A DNA stretch of 64,000 nucleotides from Bugula neritina (taxonomy: Eukaryota > Bryozoa > Gymnolaemata > Cheilostomatida > Bugulidae), in assembly GCA_964035545.1 (NCBI GenBank), contig OZ037767.1:24137128-24201127 (forward strand), in the 5' to 3' direction. Position 1 is the stretch's first letter. Each line of letters opens with the position of its first letter. A program made the position numbers and the translations under genes. Under the pieces are notes generated by a model. It made no database searches and had not been told where the DNA came from. It saw only the letters and a program-made list of their open reading frames with translations. Below are positions 46,462-59,500 of this stretch, piece by piece.

Positions 46462-47568
46462 GTGTGCATGAGGCTTGGTTTTAAAAAAAGATTTATTTAA
46501 AAATCGTGAAATGAAGCACTTATGAAATGTCGTGTACATACCAAATGAGTTATTAAGGCAAGATGCTTACTGATGGTTACTGTTGATTCCTCCAATAATT
46601 AACATAAAAGTTAAGCTCTTGCCATAAAGTGATGGTATTGTCAGACCACATAACACCTTCCCTTATTGCTGGGTGTTTGGGTGCGGCTCTTGAACATTGG
46701 CTATCAATTTTAACAACTTGTTTGCTGGAAGCAAAAGCTGTATGTGTTTTAATATGAATGTTCACATCACAATGAATTCTAATAACCTTTCAACCCCTGA
46801 GATTTGTGCACTGTTGACTGCTTAATTTTTTCCTATATACAAATATATTTGTTTGAAAAGTTGCTTTACTGACGGCAAGTACAGATGGTGAAGTCAAAAC
46901 AATGCATATCAATGTCACTCCTGTCAAGATGTGTTCTCAGTTAAATTTCTACTGAGTTGTTGAGAGTGTGAGTTTACCACAGCTACTGTAAACTCAAGAT
47001 GAACTCGAGGATTGTCTTGGACACCTTTGCAACATATCATGACTTTCAGCTGATATCTACCACGCTATAGCGATATATCATACTCAGCGAGTCATTTTCT
47101 TCTATTTATGGTGTATCACAGTGTTGTATTTTTTTTCAAAATAACTGATTTCTGACTGCATTTTGTTTTCCCTAATGAAGCCTATATTTATAGAGTGAGC
47201 TACACACACACACCCCCACACATCCCCCCCCCACACACACACACAGATTAAACAGAAGTCCTAATATTTATTTACACTAAGCTCCAACCAACTGTAAAGT
47301 GATACTAATCAGGCAAATTTATTTAAATTTGATAATCTGTAATGCAATAACATAACACACAGTGGTTTATAAAATAGCCAATGGAAATGTTTTGATCATT
47401 GGAACATCTTGGAATATATAGTAATTAATAAAGAAACAAAAATGTGTTGAAAAAAAAACAGGAAACACATGAATTGAAGCATAAAATCAAAACTTCATAA
47501 ACTCTTCATCAGCAAGCAATTGTAAAACTTTTACTGCATCACTGTAAACACACCACGAATGTCTACAT
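46462..47568. other. Intergenic interval before RNF213
   Basis: Holds the 3' ends facing each other and a CA/C-rich tract at 47202-47245. A 62-codon minus-strand frame at 46577-46765 has protein-like composition but no supported splice context. Confidence 0.5.
47202..47245. repeat. CA/C-rich simple repeat
   Basis: Interrupted (CA)n and C-tract sequence about 320 bases downstream of the RNF213 stop codon. Confidence 0.9.
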
Positions 47569-50500
47569 TTAGTACTCTACGGGAGTAGTGTATCGTCTCC
47601 ACATGTAACTCCAGACAGAGGCTGCATGCTCGACCTTTAATACTTCCGGCAAGGTAGGCAAGCTGTCTAACACACTGTCCCAGTATGCACTGTCATCTTC
47701 CACCATGTAGTACTGCCACTGGATGAAAGAGGTTAGTGCTGCCTGCAAACTGCAACAGAAATTTAAAATAAATAAAGTGAAACAAAACTTGAGCAATCAT
47801 AGTAATGTTCTAATTATATTTAACCATCTTTTCATACTTATGGAAAGCATTATTCTGAAAGGTGTAATATACATACTTCACGGCTTTTCTCATAATATTA
47901 ATTTTACTCTGGCATGTTAAAGTTGCACTAAATTAAAATGCGTAAGATTTTTAGTAGTGACCAACATGCATATTATACATAACAAAACAAACTCGTAAGC
48001 CTATACAGTATACTACAAGAAGCGAGCTAAAAAACATGTTAATTAACACCTTAAAGTTTAAACTGTTGAATCTAGAATAAAAAAGGGAGTTGTCTCACCT
48101 CTGGCCAGATTCATTGATTTGGTGACTAGCTGCCTCCCTGTTCAGCTGCAGTGTGATGTATTCAAAGAGTTGCTGCAGCAGCAGCAGAGTTCTAGGGCTA
48201 TTGTATGTACAGATAGCATTCACTTCCTCTTCTAATCCCTCTGACATGTCACTTACGTAGCTCACGCCCATGGCATCAAATGGTTTCTATGGCAACAGAG
48301 CATGCTCAACATTAGTTTGTGTAGACTGTAGAGTCATGCACCCATTCAATAGCTTCACAAGGCTTTATTCTTCAGTCTAGATTTACTAGTATTTAGAAAT
48401 GTATTGCCATTAGAAAGTGTGATGCTCATTAAAATAAGTTTCATTATCACACGTCTTTAACAATACAAAAAGTTATATATTTAGACTCAACTTTAAAGTA
48501 TGCAAAACCACAACTCCAATTGCTAACAACTACTTTGTCTACAATACCATACATGTAATAAATCTAATGAATAGTTTAATATCCCAGACTTTCAGCGTAC
48601 CTGGTGATTGGCCATAAGGCAGGAGGCCTGAGAAAACTTTATCAACACCCAAACGTGGAGCACATGCTTCAGTTTAACTTCATCCGACAGGTGCATTGAG
48701 GCCGAGCCAATAGTTTGCTTGAGGAAACCTTGTAGTCTTTCTTCAAGGTCATATTCAGGCATCACATATAGATAGTTCATCACTGTGTTCAGTTCTTTAA
48801 TGTTGGAGGTAAGAGTTTTGATAGATCTACTGCTATGAGCCGTGATGTAATTCTCTAAATCCCTACTTAGTCGTTCCTACAACACAGTTATTAGTCTCAT
48901 CACTGTATTATATACAGAAAGCCAACAGTTGCACTTTCTTCATGTGACTACAGTACCTACTCATCACCTCAAAGTGAATTTCACAAATCATTTTTATTAC
49001 TAGTAGATAACAGCTAGCTTACTACATTTTAAAAATACACCCACTTTTTAAATTCTTTTAGAAATAACAGCATATTAGCAACTTTATTACCTACTTTTAT
49101 CTATTGAAGTTATATGATTTATTTGTACAACTGATACTCCTTGCATGTTTAAATTTTGTATCTTAATTATTTCTATTTACAAATATAAATATCAAACTAT
49201 TTTTCAAATTTCAATGAGACCTGGTTAAAATTACCATTTAGTTTTAGCAACCATTTAATTAGGATTTGACATGAAATCAAAACATTGACTAGGCCAGAGA
49301 GAATAGTTTCATCTAGCCAGCGTAGTTACCCTCACTACTGTAACAGTCTTTTTAGTAAAGTTATGCTAACCTGTTTTGGTCGCAGTATATCAATTTGACT
49401 CCACATATTGAAATCCTCTTTAAAAACAAAAGAAAGTGCATTGAACTCTTCAGAGCCAGCTTTAATTTTAGCCTTAGCTCCGGCATATTTGAGTCGCATA
49501 TCGTGCTCTACATTGTGTAAGTTATAGTTGACATGAGTCTCAGTGTCAAGCTGATACTCGGTATGAGAGGTGATAAGGCTAATGACATCCTCCAAACTGC
49601 TGACACTTGCTAACAGGTACTTGGTGATGTCAGTGACAGGCACTGCAGGTCTACAAGCATAATAGATAAACACTTCAGTTAACTTAGAAAAGACTCTACG
49701 GTAATGAGAAGTTTTAAACAGTTCTAATATAATAGTGACATTTGACAATATATTTTATCCTTGCAGCTGCAAAATATTTCACAAACTAGCAGGACAATAA
49801 ATTAACAATGTTCATGCTCACACTTGTACAGGGTATATAGGGTACAAGCATCATTTCAAAAACTTGTTTCTAATAGTTGTTATAGTCTAACCCAAACTTT
49901 AAATAGATACAATGTACTGTGGAACAGTAAATAGTTTCTGAAAATTATTTTTCATTTCAACTTAAAAATATAAATGTGGAGAACCCATTCAATTCTTTTT
50001 CCTCTCGAGCCAAGAGAATAGAAAACATATTTAGTTTTCAGTAACGTTTATGTAAAAAATATTGTTAGTATTAATTGTTCAGTAAATTAATGACCAAAAA
50101 TGAGAAGAATTCATCTTTCAGGCCAACTGTTCTCCATCACTACTCATGGTGTTACACTTGTAAAAAATAAATGGAAGTTGTCTTACCTATGCTGATCAAA
50201 TTGAGAGATGACAGAGTTGTGGGCATCAGAAAGGTAAGATATTAGCTGCCGTACATGACAGTTGACCCCTCTATGCTTGTCTAGGAGCAGCTCTATCAGC
50301 AGAGGGTCTTCTGGTAGCTGATCCACATCAGCATATGCAACTAAAACAAAGTGTGACTGTTTACACTTTGTTGTCCCGTTTGATATACAAACACTAGCTT
50401 AAAATTATTTATTGTAAAAAATAATTCTTATATCGTTAGGAAAAACTTAAAAATATCAGCTATACAACATAAACATAACATTTCAAGTGTTACGGCTCTA

Positions 50501-53500
50501 CATTATAATCAAAGTTTTAAGATGTTTGAGATAATTTATTTTATAAAAATAGTTCAATATAATTTAACTGTTAAATGCAACAAATTCAAATAACATATAC
50601 CTACATAATGTAGGATTATAATATAGGCCTATGACATAAGCTTATATTACATACACATAACACAGTTCATCTATATTGCATCTTTATTGTATCTACACAC
50701 ACTTACAGTCAGAACACTTGAGGATTGAGTTCCAGGCCTTCACATAACTCTGAACCATGGAATAAAGGGTGCGCTCTGGAACTCCAAACTCTTCTGCATG
50801 ATGTCTAATGAACGCCTTCACACGAAGTTCCTTAGCCTCGGCTCTTGTGAACTGACCATGAAACTTTTCCCGTATCATCAACACCAAGGAAACAATGTCA
50901 GGGAGTTGCCCCAACGCTATTAGCTTCTCACAGTTTTTCACTACACACCGAAGAAATGGATACACCTACAATACACAACATGAATCTGCTTAAAGGATTT
51001 TCATACGAATTAATTGATTTAATTATAAAACAAATTTATTTTCACTCCTTTTATGATGAAAACATCTTTCCTGCAGTTTCTTAGTAACCTTTTGTATAAA
51101 ATAAAATATAAAACTGTTTACTTTTTATCTCATAACACACAGTTAATACAACTCTGCAGAAATATATGTTACCTCATTATCTTCAGTCTCCGACTTGTTG
51201 ATGAGATTCTCAACTGACAGCAAAGTCCAAGGTCTGACGAACTGCCAGAGACCTGGTGTTGCCAGCACGTTGTCTCCGTTGACATTCAGACTGTCAGTTG
51301 AGAGAATGCGCGTCAAGTCGTTTTGTTTCTCCAGGGAGAGTTTGGCTTTCAAAGATTTTAGATTGTCACTCTAAAACAATACAATTATATGGCGATAGCT
51401 ACATGGCATCAATTATACAATTCAAAAGTTTATCAAACATATATATTACTACAATATAACAATTTCTTTATTTTTATATAAGCCTGAGTTATTCAAGAAA
51501 GTACTTTAACCAAAATATTATGAATTTGATATATTGCTTAGCATTATATGATTAAACATGAGTGTATTTACATTATACTCAATAAGTTTGTACGCTTCCA
51601 AGAACAAATTATGGTAACTACTAACTTATGTCATTATTATATCAAATCTGCAATTTTACCTCACTGCCAAATGTTGGTGAAATATAACGATGAGAAAATT
51701 TGGTCTCCCAGACTTTTCTCTTGATTCGATCCGACAAGACCTGTTCCTCGGGATTTAATTGACAATCTAAACAAGAAAGGTCATCTGACACTAAAGCATG
51801 GTAAAGGTAAATACTGCAACATCCAGTTTTGATCATTTAATTTCCAATTCGTATGCAACTCGTTATGTTCATGAACTATAGCAGAATTAATAATCTTATT
51901 TCATTAATTATTAGAGCAAATAGGTGTTTGCTAATGACATGATAATCCGTCATGAATTTCAAAGCCACCTACTTGTGACACACCAACATCTTAGTGTAAA
52001 AAGGATGAAACATTTCGATTAGACGAGATACAACCAGATGCTAATTTCAGTAACCATATTGCAATACAAATAGCTAGCAATTCTGAAGTCCTTATGTTAC
52101 TAGTAAATATAACATTTATATAATGCGTTAAAGAAATTTTTGCTAGGATTTTTGTTGTTAACTACTTCAATAAATTTTTTAAAAAAACTTACAAATACAT
52201 GAGTATTTCAAAATATGATTTAGCAAATAAACATGATTCAGTTTGACTCATTGATAATGGGTCATTTTACTTAATTTAGTACACACTGGAAATCTCCAGT
52301 TTTTAGGTATTTTTCACAATTTAGCTGCTAAGGAACATGGGTTTTTGTCAAAAACTAGTAAAATATGAATGAATAAACCTAAATAGTCAAAGTTCATCTT
52401 AATTTTGCTTGATTTCCCATGTTTTTTCCTAATTGTTCAGCTACTTTTGATTGCAGAGTGTTGTGAAAAAACCATAACTCTCCGAAATCAAAAGTAGCTG
52501 AATAATTAAAAAAAACATGGGAACTCAAGCAAAATTAAGAAGAACCTTGATTATTTAGGTGTGTTTATTCATATTTTACAAGTTTTGGGCAAAACCCCAT
52601 GTTCATTAGCAGCTAAATTGTAAAAAATAGCTAAAAACTGGAGATTTCTATAGTGTGCAATAAATTAAGTTAAATGACCCTAATCCTATTTTACATGGAA
52701 TAATGGCTAAAAGCACTATGAATGTAGACTAGTTTTAAAGTTGCAAAATGATGAAGAATATCGGGGCAATTGAGTGCATAAGCTTATCAATGGCACTGAA
52801 TAATCTGAAACTTCTAAAACTATTTTGGAGTTACCCCCCTACCCTGCTTCATTCTGTGTATGACATTATGGAGCATCAGAATACAGTCGTCAGCACTAGC
52901 ACCACAGAGATTGGAGAGCTGCCTTAAGTCAACTTGAATATGAGCCTCCAGGAAGGAGGAAACTTCTTCAACAGAGTTCAGTCGTGGGTAGATCATCTTA
53001 TACGTCTAAAAATATGCATGAAAAAACTGGTGAGGTTTTATATATAATACAGTTTATTATACTGAGCAACTCACCCATATATAACAAACTAAGGTCTGTA
53101 AGCTGCATATCATTTTGTTGTTTTTTTTTTCAAACTACTTTCAATCTGATTATTAAACATTACATAAACTATTTAATACTGTAATGTTAGATGGGATTAA
53201 ATCATAGCAACGTTCTGTTATGCTGAAACACTGTAAACTATTTTTCTTTGTATAAAATCTCAAATAGTAAACTAAAAGGGAAAAGTTTCGAAGGCAGATA
53301 GAATCCATATACTTTGGATGGTATATAAATATATAGAATGGTTTAAATGAAAGAAGCCAAAGCTAGGAACAATACACAAAAAAATGAAACAATGTATCAG
53401 ACTGCAAGCCCACGCTTTATGTATCCTGAATAATGCATAGCATGAAAATTTGTCAACTACTGAGGAAAAAATTCAACATTAATTCGAAGGTTGTACATAT

Positions 53501-56500
53501 AGTAGGCTTGGTGTAAAACCACTGCTGCATTTATGAGCTTTCAGCTTACAATGAAGCAAAACTGGGAGATCAAACAGAGAACAGTTCAAACAGACTAACC
53601 TCTGTTTTATTAAACAGTGTGGCGGTGTACATAGACAGATGGACCAGGCATCTGAGTACAGCACAATGTAATGGACTCAAATCTCTTTCTTGGTCCACTT
53701 GTGAACCTCTTTTTACTGCATGTCCAATGATGTGCCCAGGTTTGCACTTCCTACAATTCACAAACACATCTAGTGTGTGGTATTACAGTGGTTTATAGCA
53801 TGTTTTAGCAATACTCCATAATCACTTAACAGTGTTATATAGTGTATAGTGTGGTGTAGTATAGTATAGTAGAGCACATTGCAGTGTGGTATAGTATAGT
53901 ATATTAACATAGTGTAATGCCTGTTACAAGTTGGTCATAGATTAAGGTTTCAATTATCATGCCCCATGCAATATTAACACTAGTAATAGATATACTAGTA
54001 ATATATATACTAGTAATATATACACTAGCAATAAATATACTAGTGATATATACACTAGTAATATATACACTAGCAATAGATATACTAGCAATATATACAT
54101 TAGTAATAGATATACAAGCAATACATACACTAGTAATAGATATACTAGTAATATATACACTAGCAATAAATATACCAGTAATATATACACTAGTAATATA
54201 TACACTAGCAATAGATATACTAGTAATATCTACAATAGTAATATATACACTGGCAATAAATATACTAGTAACAGATACACTAGGTATATATATATCTATA
54301 TACATATATATCTATATACATGCATATATACATGCATATATACATGCTACAATGGATACACTGCCCACAAGTAGACATTTTCTTTAAACCTTACGTTTCT
54401 TCATTAGTTAGCAGACGATTTCCGCTAGCAGCTTCATGACTCTTACCACCAATGGTTTCACCACAGACACATTTTCCTAGATAGTATGGTTTTGAACACT
54501 ACAACAATACACCACATGCATTAGACTAAATTCTAGCTTGCCTTTATGTACACGCATTAACACTCGGCTTCATTATATATTTCTACACTTGTAAACATAC
54601 AAGTGAATATTAAAATAATATTAAGCAATTTACACCAAATAACGTTTTAAATTGTGACATGCAAAGTGAGCTATAATCTCTAATTATTTAATTAACCACC
54701 AGGTTTAAATAGAATATTGATGTAAGGAATATCTTTATACAGCAAACATTGCTTACAGAATGTTTACATGCCTAGCCATAAACAAGCATCAGTGTTGCCA
54801 AATTAACTTTACCAGGTAAATTCAACAACACATCTCTGGGATATGCTTGGTTAATTTATACCAAATGCTCACAAGTTAACTAGTTACCAGCAGTCAGCAG
54901 GCTCACGAGAAAAGATACTTACATCTCGAATTAAATAAGCATGACCATTGGGGCAACCTGAAAAACAATAACACAATTCAATACTTTTTATCATTAGCCA
55001 ATTTTGCACCAAAATAGCATTATTTAAAATTATAAAACTTAAAATTCAAATCAATTTTGCTGACTAAGCACAGGGTTTACCAATGCATGAAAGCGGATAA
55101 TTTAATTCATAAATTTTAATAAAAATTCATACACAATACTTTTATATCGAATTAAAATATAACGCTGCTCCAAGCATCATCTACTCCAGATTACTTCCAT
55201 TTCAATGCTAACCATTACTACTTCCATACATGCTAGTGTGTACTGTGTAGCATAAACTGTTAGTCTATTACCATGAGGTAGAGAGTAAATTCCCACCACT
55301 ATAACAGATCTCATAAAACCAAAAAAACCTACAGTATACGGCCTGCGTTTCATGAAATCCCACAGTTTTTTCCTGTTTAAATTCAGCTTGAATGATTTCA
55401 AGTTCATTGTCTTTCATTGTAGGGAACAGATGATTCTAAAATATTAAGGAGTTAATTCATTCCGACAGTTACTTTAAATACCTACAAGCCATAACAAGCT
55501 TACATGTACAAAATATGTAATTCTATTCTTAATCAATAAATAAAAAATTATGTAGTCAAATTATATTTTAATTTTAAAAATTGATGTCTTGCTCATAGTA
55601 CATAGCTTTTGTTCTTAGCGACTCTTATCACTGTCTACAAACAACTACATCAAAGTGTAAAAATAATAAAAAATATTAGAAATTATCGATTGCTAAGGAA
55701 TAACTTACTGTCACCTATCGAACTAAATAAATAAAAAAATGTAACATACTGATGATTCTGTTGGGTGAAATAGAATCTCTGAGAGAGGAAACAGGTCATC
55801 TCGAACATCTTTACCGTAGAGGCTAGTGAACAGATGTAGAACAAGCATAGATAAGTTCATTCCTTTAGAATAGCTGACTTTCATACTCTCTGGTAAACTT
55901 TCCTCATCCAGCAAGATCTGTAGCATTGCCTGTCAGAAACACAATTTGAAATTGAAAAGAGTATACAACTCAGACATACTACGTTTCCGTTGTTTGAATA
56001 AATTGCACCAGGAGCACTGAAAACTTGACGGTGTAAACATGTTATACTGTGTTCTGCATTAATTTACCTGTATCATTGTGTCACCACTATAGCCCTCCAG
56101 CAATGCTATAGACACAACTTCAGGTACAGAGACTGCATCTGCAAACGTTCTGGTCACCCGGGTAAACAGGGTGTGCAGCATCAAAGCTGCATCATCTTGG
56201 GTAACCTGAAACAAAGCTTATAGTGAGAATAGCCAAACATACAGTGGATTTTTATGACCGAACACGGAAAAATAATTATTCTATGTGAAAGATTAATAAA
56301 TGATACTTGATAAAAACTCACAATAAATGTGTCTGAAAAACATAAATATTCAATAGCATTATGGAATAATGTTTCAAAAGAATCAAATGTAATTGAAGAA
56401 AAGTTAATAAATGCCTCGTAGAACTTGGCAACAGATGCTTCCAGTTTTTCTGGGTTGCTGGAATTTTCAACTATTTTGTCAATCAGTTGTTTGGCCTCGG

Positions 56501-59500
56501 CATATAATGTCTGCTGAGAGAATGCTTCCAAAATGTCAGGCACTGCATAGTTGGATAAGGCTTTCTTTACATCCAAAGGAAGGAGGAAGTTCATAGGAGT
56601 GTTGATCAAATCTTTCACAAAACTTTGTCCTCTTGTATCAATTAGTTGACGGACAATGTAGTAGCTGTGAAAGAGAATTGTGTTAGCATATGAGTGCTAC
56701 TTAACTAGATCCTGGTAGAAAGTTTAGCTTATAGCAATGTTGTTCTCAGTGTATAACACCATGTTTGAGTGATCAACTGCATATCGTGTACTGTAATACT
56801 GTAATACATGTTATTGTAATGTAATTCAACAGATAAAACTGGGCATACTAAAGAAATAAACTCTCTAAGAATAATTTTTTACTAAAACTTATTTATATAA
56901 AGCTAAAACATTACTACTTATGCAAAAGTATTTGTCACAGTTATGAAGTACAACAATGGGCAGAATTGATTATCTGTACAGCTAGCGTTACAGGAACCCC
57001 TAAAAGGCTTTGTACTTGATAACTCAAAAAATACCAAACTATATTTATGTAATATATATGAAATATATATGCACATAACGCTACTTAAAATTTTCATATA
57101 AATTATTGCAATAAAACTGTTCAGGTTTCCTTAGAAGCTGTTGGTACAAAGTATTGTTCATCTAGACAACCAAACACAATAGAGTGCTAAACAGAGTGCT
57201 GTGGGTGTGTCAAGAGACCTCACCAGTAATTGGTTAATTTTGTCTTTCTTAGTGTGATTGTGTATCTCATACTAGGCCATGCAGTGTACAAAGAACTAGC
57301 TTTTTCAACAGTTTTAAATTTTCTTTAATGATTTTTCTAATAGCCAAGCAGAAGTAATTTGAAGAAGATAATACTCATAAAACATTATTTAATTATTTAT
57401 GACCAATTAATTAATTATTAGCAATTAAATTAAGGTTAACTTTGGCAAAAAGATATTTTGCACAAACTCAATCATAAAAGAAGATTTTTATAATTACCTA
57501 GGTTGCAGTAGGTTCCCGTGTTGCTGAAACATTTCCAATAGCTCTTTCAAAAGATCTTGAAAGTCAGTGTTACCCATAATGACTTCATCAGAGGCCTGTA
57601 CCAGAATGCAGTGTAGCTCAGCAACAAAGGCCAACATATCCAGTGACAAGGAAGATGGTTCTTCTATCAGAGACTTGAATGTTTCTATCAAAACTTCCAA
57701 ATTTCTGCGGAGATTTGCAGAGGAGCGTTGCTGAATCAGCTGTGAGCCCATGTCCTACACAGCAACAGAAATTCACATGAATTACTCAAACATATAAAAT
57801 ATGGATACTTGTATTTTATTCTTTTTTAGAAAAGTAAAACATAACTAGTTTTCATATTATCAATCTGAAATTTATTGTGAGAGAGGCATAAACTTAGACA
57901 TTGACTAATCACCATCCGCATATTACAAAGCAACCAATGAAATACCTTGTAACAATTGACTATCATACAAAGAGTTGGTAGGTAATGATTCCCTCCAGCC
58001 CATTGACTCATAATAGAATTCAAGTATTGCTGAACATAATCTTCACTGGGACAGGCCATGAGCAGCTTTATGAGAAACGATCTCAGGACAGGCGTAGCGT
58101 CTATTACATCATTGGAGTTGAATATACTGAGGGTTTTCGTCGTGTCCTTGAAGGTCACTTGCAAGGTCAACCACTCAATGACTTCAAGTTCAGGGACAAC
58201 TCCAGGTAGAAAAACTAATTCAGCCACAAAGCTTTTGAAAAAGCTGTTGAGATGTTTTCTAAATCGAATCAACTGCTGCAGTTTTGAGGGACTGAAATAA
58301 AACCATGGCTGAAGTTAAGAAATGAATCAGGCGATAAGTCATTACCAAAGAAGCATAGGATGTTGTGCTACATTACAGAGTAGGTATTATAAGCTAAGCT
58401 TTATCTATTGAGTCATAGATCAGTTATTTATACATATAATTAAGACATGGAGTGAGTATAAAATTGATATATGAGGTAACTACGTAATTATTTCATGGAG
58501 TAAATATAAAATTGATATATGGGATAAGTATGTAATTAATACATGAGGTCAGTATGTTTTTACTCTAAATTATATGCAAAATTGTAAAATCACACTTACT
58601 CTATATTGTCACTTTCAGGGTCATACACGTATCTGTCAGGTACAACTCTGGTACACTGGGGGCAGCTATGTATCTCTTTCACACAGATATCACAAATAAT
58701 GTGTCCACACGGTAGCTTAGCAGGAGTATCCAAAGAGCTTGCACACACAGGGCAATTGGAAGGGCAGTTTCTACAACATATAATATAAATTACAAGTAAA
58801 TGTTTAAATAACAAAACAGAGATGCTAAAAGAGGAAATATTTGGTTTGCCAGATTTAGAAAACAATGAGCAAAACTATTTTGCTTACACATCTTTCTATA
58901 TGTAATATTTTTGACTGTGACTTGTAGCAAAATAATATACAACTATACATAATCTCCTTGCAAACTATAACATATTTACTACAGAAAGAAGCGTATTTCT
59001 AGTATGTTCTTACTCATAGAGATCACACAGCTCTTTCCTAAACACTGCTGAGATAGAAGATAATACTTCATCAAAAGATTGCTTTTGGTAAAACTGTCTC
59101 TTGGTCACTGCCTGTAATTGAACACCAAAATTATATTATACACCCTAAAAGTATATGACGAAGATATCATTATATAATAATATATTATATAGACCAACAC
59201 TGTTTGTAGGAAAAGATTTTACATTCTCACCTATTCTCACCTATCTCCGCTTTGTCGTGTTCGGGTAGCGGGAAGAAAACGATTTTATATGATATACTTA
59301 TTTAAAATAAAGAAGAAACAGTAGCTTTAAGATTGCAACTGAAGTCAAACAATTTCACTAGTAATTCTGGAAGGAAAATGTACCACTGCTAGCTTTAAAA
59401 GTAATTGGAAATTTTCAGTCTGTTGGTTAAATTTGAAATGACTTGACTATCCAGAACTGGCAACCAATAGTACAAGGTCTTATAGAGGAAAGTGAAAAGC

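Noticed and set aside
46577-46765. Minus-strand 62-codon frame ending QELNFYVNYWRNQQ
   Set aside because: Composition looks protein-like, but I found no acceptor and donor pair that joins it to a neighbouring gene, and no family similarity.
53904-54387. Frames of 84-142 residues on both strands made of Ile/Val/Tyr/Thr repeats
   Set aside because: Product of the 15-bp minisatellite inside an RNF213 intron.
55177-55332. Continuation of the RNF213 frame past 55333, with later possible donors
   Set aside because: Only the donor GTAGGT after 55333, among strong sites, gives the phase needed to join the CPNGH exon at 54957; reading on would leave the RZ finger out of frame or use weak donors.
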